Shown here: positions 1-6,500 of the stretch, piece after piece
Numbering within the stretch: position 1 is the first letter of the stretch
Layout: every line of letters begins with the position of its first letter
Assembly (NCBI GenBank): GCA_016650355.1
Contig: JAENVX010000106.1
Location: 1 to 7,188 of the forward strand
Direction: 5' to 3'
Origin: Bacteroidia bacterium
GTDB lineage: Bacteria; Bacteroidota; Bacteroidia; Cytophagales; Cyclobacteriaceae
DNA length: 7,188 nt
The notes under the pieces: model-generated
Databases searched by the model: none
Told to the model about the DNA's origin: nothing
What the model saw: only the letters and a program-made list of their open reading frames with translations
Translations under genes and position numbers: made by a program

Positions 1-112
1 CCAAACCACGGCCTGAACAGAAGCACCTCAGCGGAGGCAACGAAGGGAAGCTTCCGATCGGGTGGAAAGTGCGAAAGGATAATGCGCAGACTGCGCACGG
101 AGGTGGTGCTGA
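1..112. other. Anomalous GC-rich segment at the left edge, foreign to the MBL gene
   Basis: By hand count, 66 of these 112 bases are G or C (59%), against 96 of 240 (40%) for 121-360. Protein similarity to the MBL family stops where this segment starts. It holds a perfect 10-bp palindrome GGAAGCTTCC (46-55), a CGATCG (55-60), and a 7-bp inverted repeat TGCGCAG-A-CTGCGCA (83-97), so it could fold as RNA or be part of an element end. Two plus-strand frames are also open across it (frame 1 to a stop at 139-141, frame 3 to a stop near 183), and neither resembles a protein I recognise. It may be the end of a mobile element, a recombination product, or a mis-joined contig end. I cannot tell which. 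Confidence 0.45.
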
Positions 113-385
113 CTCTGTGGCATTCGTGCAGATGACCTTTCCCCTAAAACCATCTTTTACTAAACGTGGAAGGTATCCGACATGATCGATATGCGCGTGA
201 GTAATAACAACTACATCTATTTCTACTGGATCAACGTGCAACTTATCCCAATTCCTTAGACGCAATTCTTTTTGACCTTGGAAAAGGCCACAGTCGATTA
301 GTATTTTCTTACTATTGATAGTAAGTAGGTATTTTGAACCAGTAACACTCTGTGCAGCGCCAAGAAATTTTATTGAAACATCCAT
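1..385 (-). CDS. MBL-fold metallo-hydrolase, RNA-processing/beta-CASP type, N-terminal fragment (3' partial, disrupted at about 113)
   Basis: The ATG at 383-385 opens a frame that reads leftward to the window edge without a stop. It begins MDVSIKFLGAAQSVTGSKYL, followed by LIDCGLFQGQKE and then the zinc-ligand motif THAHIDH (H63, H65, D67, H68), VGYLPRLVKDGF and VICTNAT. This order is the classic start of the metallo-beta-lactamase fold proteins related to CPSF/RNase J-type beta-CASP nucleases, which are usually about 450 residues and hydrolyse RNA or phosphoesters with two zinc ions in the cytoplasm. Family members normally continue after the CTxAT strand with a helix and a DSAHIQ-like motif. 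Here, from residue 91 on (below about 113), the frame gives a Pro/Cys-rich stretch with no resemblance to the family. The gene is therefore either truncated by an insertion or rearrangement, or the sequence end is chimeric. It lies downstream of the pspC terminator and probably has its own promoter. The family call is firm; RNA as substrate is inferred. Confidence 0.8.
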   Translation of the reverse strand, partial: MDVSIKFLGAAQSVTGSKYLLTINSKKILIDCGLFQGQKELRLRNWDKLHVDPVEIDVVVITHAHIDHVGYLPRLVKDGFRGKVICTNATESAPPPCAVCALSFRTFHPIGSFPSLPPLRCFCSGRGL

Positions 386-386
386 A

Positions 387-420
387 GAATTAATTCAATC
401 AGAAATGTACTGAATTAATT
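387..420. repeat. Duplicated GAATTAATT motif upstream of the MBL gene
   Basis: GAATTAATTC (387-396) is a perfect 10-bp palindrome directly before the MBL start codon, and GAATTAATT recurs at 412-420, 25 bp away. The two copies flank the candidate -7 element of the MBL gene. They could be a paired regulator site or just AT-rich spacer sequence. Confidence 0.35.
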
Positions 421-430
421 TGTACGACAA
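402..430 (-). promoter_or_regulatory. Candidate Bacteroidota-type promoter for the MBL gene
   Basis: Read on the minus strand there is a TTG (430-428), an 18-bp spacer, and TACATTTC (409-402), one mismatch from the Bacteroidota -7 consensus TAnnTTTG. It lies 17-24 bp upstream of the MBL ATG, so the leader would be very short. A separate promoter is needed because the pspC terminator sits upstream. The match is weak. Confidence 0.25.
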
Positions 431-446
431 GACAATGGCAGTCAAC

Positions 447-468
447 AAAAAAGGGAGCACAGCTCCCT
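447..468 (-). terminator. Intrinsic terminator of the padR-pspC operon
   Basis: A 7-bp perfect stem (AGGGAGC 452-458 with GCTCCCT 462-468) encloses a 3-nt loop. Read on the minus strand it is followed at once by TTTTTT (452-447). It lies 23 bp past the pspC stop codon. The other strand has no U-tract in the right place, so it should act only on leftward transcription and separates pspC from the MBL gene. Confidence 0.88.
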
Positions 469-490
469 CATCAATAAAAAATAGTGATTG

Positions 491-2935
491 TTAATTCCTT
501 CTTGTAATCTCGGGATTGCCACGGTGTGAAACTGAACTGGCAACTCCTTTTGTAATTTCAAGTGTTTCGGTAGCATTAACTTTGGCACTAGATGCGCCAT
601 GAGCCTCTACCACTGCCCGATCCACTTCAAAGCCATAGGCTCTTAGTCCAGAGGCTCCTGTGATGTTTGCCTCCATAAAATTTCCTTCGCCCTTTAATTC
701 TAACGAGGAGGCGCCAGTCAACTTAATATCCAGATTACGAGCGGAAAACTCTCCAATACCCTCAACAGCTCCGAGAAAATTAATTTCCATCTCTTCTTCA
801 TCAAATCCCCGAACGTTCACTTTACCAGCACCACGTACATTAAGTTCGATAAGACTTGGCGTTACAATGGTTATCATTAAGTTTTCTTCGTTTAGTACGT
901 TGTCTTTCCAGAAAAATTTCCTATCGTCATCATAATCTACAACAAGTGTTTCACCATCGAGGTAGACATTGTAATGATTGCGCGTTGATTTATTCCCTTT
1001 TATTCGCACGGAATAGGAGTCACCTTTAATTATGGATGCCTTAAAGATTCCGTTTAAATCTACACCGTCAAAATCCTTCAGCCCATATTGATCTTGCGCG
1101 TCTACATCAACTGAGATAGGAGTTCCATTGTCAAAAGAGATTTCCTCCTCCTCGTTTTGACAGCTTAAACACTCGCAACCCCTCTCGGTCATTTGCCAAG
1201 TTTGCGTTTCGAAATTTAGTGATCGGTAATTCCTGCTATGACCCCGGATCACATTGGTATCAATCAATCGCCAGAGCTCAGAATCAATAACAAAGGGCTG
1301 ATTGTAGGGTATTAATATATCTACATCCAGGCGTTGAGCATGAAACTTAGCACCATCATTGAAAATTATATTTGAATCGAACGTAATGATACTGTCAGTT
1401 TGCATAACTGCGTAGGTGACTGTCTGCGCGTTTTCACCGGCTAACTTTCGTGTGGCACCTTGTGCCTCAAAGCGCTGAACAAGTTTAATCTCCTTGCCAT
1501 TGTAACCTTTTAGCTGAAGAGATGTTACATCGTAGTCATCAAGACCAACTTCATTTATTTTAAGTACTGGTGTCTTTCCAGCTAGATCAAATACTTTCTC
1601 TGTTTTGTATTCGCCATCTTCTTTGAAAGCATAAATGAAACGAGGGATGCTGAAACTGAGAACGGCAACGCTGATAAAAAATGTGACAAACATAGTCCAG
1701 CCTACAAGAGGATTAAAAGCAAGTTTTTTACTAACGATGGATCCACCTATCAATAAGATGAACATAGCGGGTATGAAGGCGGCCAGGAATGCGAATAATA
1801 CAGTCCAGGTTGGAAACGCATTTCGCATTGCGTCTAAAGGAAGACTCAATCCATTTATTGGAAGGTCACCCCATAGAGGGAATGAGCCAACTGAGATTAA
1901 TCCAATGAAAATACCGGCCACAAGGAGTAATGAGAAAACAAATGCCATCCCTAGTAAAAGTATTGCGATGCCGATCGCTATCCTTAGAATGTCAACACCA
2001 ACTTTGAAGAGAGGACCTAATACTTTCGCAAGTGCGGTTATAATTGCTGCCAAAGTACGGAAGGGAAAGAGAATTATTTTTGCGAGGGTACTTTCCTCTG
2101 CCTCATCTTTTTCATTTAGTCCTTTTTTGACGGATGATTCAATATTGGAAAGCGTAACGGCTTCGCCTTGCATCTGCATTTTCTCTGTTATGGTCTTTGC
2201 CTCTGGAAGCGCGATCCATAGGACGATGTAAACAATAAATCCAAGCCCACCAATGAATGCGAAAATCACGAATAGTAGACGGATCACCGAAGTATCGGCA
2301 CCAAAGAAGGCTGCAACGCCACTGGCAACACCACCCAAAACTTTTTTCTCGCTAGTGTCGCGAAACATTTTCTTTACAGTAGGTTCTTCCTCTAATTCAG
2401 AGGAAGGCGGCAGCACGATCCAGAAAATAATGTAAACCAGGATTAAGCCACCGTAACTACCTAATACTAATAGGGCAAACAATAACCTGGGCCAAACGGG
2501 ATCTATATTAAAGTAATGTCCAAGTCCAGCGCACACGCCACCAACAATCTTTCTTTTTTGATCACGGAACAATTTTTTGTTCGCAGCTGGATTTCCAGAT
2601 GAACTATATGCTCCGGTCTTTTGACTTTGCTCTTGTTTGAAAGATTCGCCAGCTGGGTTTTCCTGATCTTCCGCGGCTTTGAAGTCGCTGACACTACCCA
2701 TGGTAGCTACAAGGAATGTTACATCTTCCTGGGTGATCACTTGCTTCCCTTCGCTGAGTTTAGAGAGGAAAATTTCAGCAATCCTTCCTTCAATATCCGC
2801 CAGGATTTCACTGCTATCTTCAAATGCCCCGAAGTATTTATTTACCGAATCGAGGTACTTGCGCAGTTTCTCGTATCCATCTTCTTCGATGTGAAAAATG
2901 ATGCCGCTGATGTTTATGCTAATGTTCTTTTTCAT
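491..2935 (-). CDS. PspC-domain membrane protein with tandem PspC domains and a C-terminal GIN-like (DUF2807) domain
   Basis: An 814-residue protein starting at the ATG at 2933-2935 (MKKNISINISGIIFHIEEDG). Residues 1-90 form a soluble alpha/beta N-terminal region typical of Bacteroidota PspC proteins. Two PspC domains follow. The first (about 120-178) has KLFRD...IVGGVCAGLGHYF and a hydrophobic stretch near 149-176. The second (about 188-247) has KMFRD...VLGGVASGVAAFF and a hydrophobic stretch near 216-244. Further membrane segments lie at about 315-350, 378-400 and 411-432. The C-terminal 200 residues (about 614-808) repeat short beta strands with GAG, GAS and GASS turns, as in the GIN/DUF2807 'putative adhesin' beta-solenoid. 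A CxCxxC cluster (C587, C589, C592) sits just before it. PspC is the membrane partner in the phage-shock envelope-stress response of other bacteria; an envelope-stress role here is inferred. It follows padR by 24 bp and ends before a strong terminator. No Shine-Dalgarno is visible. Confidence 0.92.
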   Translation of the reverse strand: MKKNISINISGIIFHIEEDGYEKLRKYLDSVNKYFGAFEDSSEILADIEGRIAEIFLSKLSEGKQVITQEDVTFLVATMGSVSDFKAAEDQENPAGESFKQEQSQKTGAYSSSGNPAANKKLFRDQKRKIVGGVCAGLGHYFNIDPVWPRLLFALLVLGSYGGLILVYIIFWIVLPPSSELEEEPTVKKMFRDTSEKKVLGGVASGVAAFFGADTSVIRLLFVIFAFIGGLGFIVYIVLWIALPEAKTITEKMQMQGEAVTLSNIESSVKKGLNEKDEAEESTLAKIILFPFRTLAAIITALAKVLGPLFKVGVDILRIAIGIAILLLGMAFVFSLLLVAGIFIGLISVGSFPLWGDLPINGLSLPLDAMRNAFPTWTVLFAFLAAFIPAMFILLIGGSIVSKKLAFNPLVGWTMFVTFFISVAVLSFSIPRFIYAFKEDGEYKTEKVFDLAGKTPVLKINEVGLDDYDVTSLQLKGYNGKEIKLVQRFEAQGATRKLAGENAQTVTYAVMQTDSIITFDSNIIFNDGAKFHAQRLDVDILIPYNQPFVIDSELWRLIDTNVIRGHSRNYRSLNFETQTWQMTERGCECLSCQNEEEEISFDNGTPISVDVDAQDQYGLKDFDGVDLNGIFKASIIKGDSYSVRIKGNKSTRNHYNVYLDGETLVVDYDDDRKFFWKDNVLNEENLMITIVTPSLIELNVRGAGKVNVRGFDEEEMEINFLGAVEGIGEFSARNLDIKLTGASSLELKGEGNFMEANITGASGLRAYGFEVDRAVVEAHGASSAKVNATETLEITKGVASSVSHRGNPEITRRN

Positions 2936-2959
2936 ACTTCAGTTTGTGAGATAGGAATG

Positions 2960-3301
2960 TTAAACGTTTGTTTTGGATTGGTTCGTTATCATTTCAGTGG
3001 AATGAATAAGGTCATCCCAAGTTTCGCTCAGTCCCTTCAGAAAATTAGTACCTATTTCTGTGAGTTTATAATACTTTCTAGGCGGTCCGGATTTGGATTC
3101 CACCCATTTATATTCAACCAATCCTGCGTTTTTCAGTCGGGTGAGAAGAGGGTATAGCGTTCCTTCCACCACGATCATCTTGGCATTTGTGAGTTCTGCC
3201 AACATATCCGAGGCATACACTTCACCGCGTGCAATAATGTGCAGGATGCAATACTCCAAAATACCCTTCCTCATCTGTACTTGCGTGTTTTCAAGGTTCA
3301 T
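2960..3301 (-). CDS. PadR-family transcriptional repressor
   Basis: A 113-residue protein if started at the ATG at 3299-3301 (MNLENTQVQMRKGILEYCIL). The winged-helix DNA-binding domain is clear: RKGILEYCILHII, then YASDMLAEL, the EGTLYPLLTRLKNAGLV recognition/wing region, and SGPPRKYYKLTEIG, with a short C-terminal helix used for dimerisation. This is the usual length for the short PadR class of ligand-responsive repressors. An in-frame ATG at 3356-3358 would add 19 residues unlike the family and would place coding sequence over the inverted repeat at 3337-3367, so I prefer the downstream start. The stop is 24 bp before the pspC start, so the two are almost certainly co-transcribed. PadR-PspC pairs are common in Bacteroidota. 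It probably represses its own operon; the inducer is unknown. Confidence 0.92.
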   Translation of the reverse strand: MNLENTQVQMRKGILEYCILHIIARGEVYASDMLAELTNAKMIVVEGTLYPLLTRLKNAGLVEYKWVESKSGPPRKYYKLTEIGTNFLKGLSETWDDLIHSTEMITNQSKTNV

Positions 3302-3336
3302 ACATCCGTTTTTAAATGAATCTATATGTATATACG

Positions 3337-3367
3337 GCAAAGTACTATGTATGGCCAAGTACTTTGC
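3337..3367. promoter_or_regulatory. Candidate PadR operator (long inverted repeat)
   Basis: Two perfect 10-bp arms, GCAAAGTACT (3337-3346) and AGTACTTTGC (3358-3367), are separated by 11 bp. Each arm contains a near-palindromic AAGTACTT-like core centred on GTAC, and the cores are 17 bp apart. The repeat is 36-66 bp upstream of the preferred padR start, where it could block RNA polymerase. PadR dimers bind dyad-symmetric sites in their own promoters, so autoregulation is the simplest reading. The minus-strand TACTTTG within the left arm also resembles a shortened -7 element. The repeat is seen directly; the protein that binds it is inferred. Confidence 0.6.
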
Positions 3368-3375
3368 AGGAATTT

Positions 3376-3389
3376 ATAAAATATTTTAT
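3376..3389. repeat. 14-bp AT-only palindrome in the divergent control region
   Basis: ATAAAATATTTTAT is a perfect palindrome lying just outside the padR operator-like repeat on the side away from padR. It could act as an AT-rich upstream element for the leftward promoter or as a binding site. With only A and T it may also be chance. Confidence 0.3.
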
Positions 3390-3410
3390 TGAGGTTATTA
3401 AAACCCTATT

Positions 3411-3441
3411 TTTCGAGCGATTTTGATAGTTTGTAATTTTG
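3411..3441 (+). promoter_or_regulatory. Candidate Bacteroidota-type promoter for the C25 peptidase gene
   Basis: TAATTTTG (3434-3441) matches the Bacteroidota -7 consensus TAnnTTTG exactly. TTTC (3411-3414), one base off the -33 TTTG, lies 19 bp upstream, a usual spacing. Transcription from here would give a leader of roughly 120 nt before the ATG at 3566. The rest of that leader (3442-3565) holds a short inverted repeat and two GGAGG motifs (3523-3527 and 3538-3542), both too far from the ATG to be ordinary ribosome binding sites. Confidence 0.4.
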
Positions 3442-3444
3442 GTA

Positions 3445-3459
3445 ATTACTGCCCGTAAT
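3445..3459. repeat. Short inverted repeat next to the C25 peptidase promoter
   Basis: ATTAC (3445-3449) and GTAAT (3455-3459) are separated by 5 bp and begin 4 bp downstream of the candidate -7 element. This is the expected position of a transcription start, so it could be a small operator for the rightward gene. Five-base arms are weak evidence. Confidence 0.25.
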
Positions 3460-3565
3460 GAAGCGCAAAATTTTTCAGACCATGGTTTATTAGGATATTG
3501 CAGGTTGTTACTTGTGATTTTTGGAGGGTATCTAACCGGAGGTGAATAATTTCTGTTGTAAATCG

Positions 3566-6500
3566 ATGTTGAAAAAGGGTTTAGTTGTATTCATCCTTCT
3601 AAGTTTATCGATTCCATTTTTAAGCCGAGCGCAAATTTCGAATAGCTGGATTGATTTCGGCCAATCTTATTATAAAATTCCGATTTCGAAAGATGGCATC
3701 TATAGGCTTACCTATTCCGATTTACAAGCCGCTGGCTTTCCTGTAAATTCAGTAGACCCAAGGAGGATACAAATCTTTCACAGAGGCATCGAGCAGGCCA
3801 TTGTTGTACAAGGGCAAGCGGATGCCGTTCTCAACACCGCTGATTATCTTGAATTCTTTGGAAAAAGAAATGACGGCACAAGAGACGCAGCGCTCTATAA
3901 ACCAACATCACTTCAGCCGCATCCATATTACAATATCTACTCCGACACAACTGCTTATTTTCTTACCTGGAATTTTACAACTCAGGGAAAGCGAATGTCT
4001 ACTTTTTCTGAAGTAAATGTTTCAGGTATCCTAAAAGAAGTATCACATGATAATGAAAAACTGGCGTTACTTACTGATCAGTATTCCGGTGGCTTTACGC
4101 AAAGTGATGCTTTGCAGTACTCCCAATTTGATCAAGGAGAAGGGTGGACAGGTGTTGCAATAAAGCAAGGTCAATCCGTGGATTATGTTTTGGATTTACT
4201 TTCCAATACTGTACAAAGTGCTAGCCTTCCGCAATTGGAGGTTTTGATTGTTGGTAGGGATAATATTTCTCATTCTGCAGAGATCTACGTTGGTCCAAAT
4301 GCAGGATCATTGCGGAAGATTATCAATTATGACTTTTTTGGTTTCGAGGCTAATAAACTTTCAGCAAACCTCAATTGGGCAGACATTGGAACGGATGGAA
4401 AAATGATAGTGAGACTAGCTGCAGTAGGAAGTGGTACCAATCGCTTTCAAGTAAGTGCATCGTATATAAAAGTAAATTTTCCACAGAATTTTAATGTTTC
4501 TGGTGTAACGGAAAAAATATTGAATCTCAAACCGAATCCCTCCAATAAGTCTTACGTTGAATTGGATAATCCTGTAGCAGGCTTACGAATATGGGATATT
4601 ACTGATCCTAACAATTTATCAATAATTGGTACTCAATCTTCCGGAACCATACTAAGAGCGATAGTTCCAAGCACCGAAAATCAAAAAACATTTTATGCAA
4701 GTTCAGTTACACTTTCACCTGGTATCAAAGCAGTATCATTCCGTCAAATTAATCCACTAAACCACGATTATTTAATCATCACGAATCGTGTATTGTTAAA
4801 ACCCGCGGCAAGTTATGATAATGTAGTGCAAGCTTATGCTGCTTACCGTGCTTCAGCTGAAGGAGGAAGTTACGATACTCTCGTTGTAACCATTGACCAA
4901 CTTTACGATCAATTTAATTATGGAGAGACTTCTTCTCTTGGGATTTATGAGTTTCTAAAGTTTATGGTAAATAATGGATCACCTCGTTATCTTTTTCTGA
5001 TAGGTAAAGGTCGTGATGTATATTCTCATCGCGGAGCGGATTTATCATCCACTCAACTCAAAGATCTCGTGCCTGCAGCCGGGGCTCCTGGATCTGACAT
5101 GGCATTTTCTGCAGGCTTGAAAGGAAGTACCTATGAACCTGCCATACCTACTGGAAGACTATCTGCTTCTAGACCCGAACAGGTTGCCGCCTACTTAAAT
5201 AAAGTAAAGGAAACAGAAGCTACTTTTAATAATCCTGCGGGAGAGGTCTGGCGCAAAGAAGGTCTTCATTTAAGTGGAGGAATTCAAGCAAATGAATTGC
5301 CTTATTTTAAGAGTATTGTGGATGGATTTAAATCAACAGCTGAAAATTTTTACTGGGGAGGGAAGATAACTACGCTGGCTAAACGTGAACCCAGCCCTGT
5401 TGAGCTAATCAATGTCTCGGATCAAATAAATAAGGGTGTTAACATGATCACTTTTTTTGGGCATTCTTCACCAAGTACCATTGACATTGATATTGGCTAC
5501 GTGACTGACCCAACGTTGGGCTATAATAATCCAGGGAAGTATCCTGTTTTCTTAATTAATGGATGCAATGCGGGTAATTCATTTTCAAATGGAATTTCCT
5601 TTGGTGAAGATTGGATGTTTGCCTCCAACAAAGGAGCTAGAAATTTCATCGCTCATAGTTCATTCGGTTTTGTCAATACATTACAGACATACTCAGATTA
5701 TTTTTACTCAATCGGTTTTGGCGATTCTACCTTTATCAAGAAGGGGATAGGAGACGTACAAAAGGAAATTGCAAAACGCTACATCGAATCAAATGGTGCA
5801 AGCATGCCTGTCATTACGCAAGTCCAGCAAATGGTGTTGCTGGGTGATCCGGCCATGAAACTATTTGGTTCTTCAAAACCAGACTACGAGACTAATGACA
5901 ACTCCATTTATTTGGAATCATATGACGGCAGTCCCGTTACTGCATTGAGTGATTCTTTTGCCATTAAAGTAATTGTCAAAAATTTTGGAGCAGCACGTGA
6001 AGTTCCACTTGAGGTAGGACTTATACGGAAATTTAGCGATGGATCAACTCTAGACTATAGTTCTAGTTTTCCGAGCCCCTTTTTCAAGGACACGCTTATG
6101 TTGAAATTGTATAAAGGGCAAATCGATGGATCGGGAAATAATGAATTCTCCATCACGTTAGATCCCGACAACAAAATTCCGGAGTTAAGTAAGGACAATA
6201 ACGGTGGTAAACTACTTATTGCAATTCCTGCGAATGGCACCAAAAACTTATTCCCGATTTCATATTCAATTGTTAATAATCGAATGGTTGATTTTATATT
6301 TCAAGACACCGATTTGTTATCAACAACTCGCGACTTTCAATTTGAAATAGATACACTTAACACGTTCAGTAGTGCTTATTTACAGAAGAAGAAAATTTCA
6401 GGAAAGGTATTAGCCAAACTTTCATTTGAGTTGTTGCAAAAGGATTCATTGGTTTATTATTGGCGCACAAAATTTGAAAATCCCGAAGAAGGTGAAAGTA

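Noticed and set aside
51..60. GATCGGAAG on the minus strand, as in a common sequencing adapter
   Set aside because: The match stops after nine bases, overlaps a palindrome, and does not continue into adapter sequence. A chimeric end remains possible for other reasons.
69..98. GTGCG start resembling the 5' end of a group II intron
   Set aside because: Only five bases match, and the sequence to the right runs straight into MBL coding DNA on the other strand with no intron domains or reverse transcriptase.
1635..2231. A 198-codon plus-strand open frame across the pspC gene
   Set aside because: It is antisense to a well-supported PspC coding region, its translation has low-complexity Lys/Ala/Ile composition with no domain, and it is explained as a shadow of the real gene.
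2621..3157. A 178-codon plus-strand open frame spanning the pspC start and padR end
   Set aside because: It runs antisense through two real genes and their junction and has no recognisable family.
3542..3565. Upstream in-frame GTG start for the C25 peptidase
   Set aside because: It would add eight residues before an already good signal peptide. The GGAGG at 3538-3542 overlaps it and so cannot serve it.
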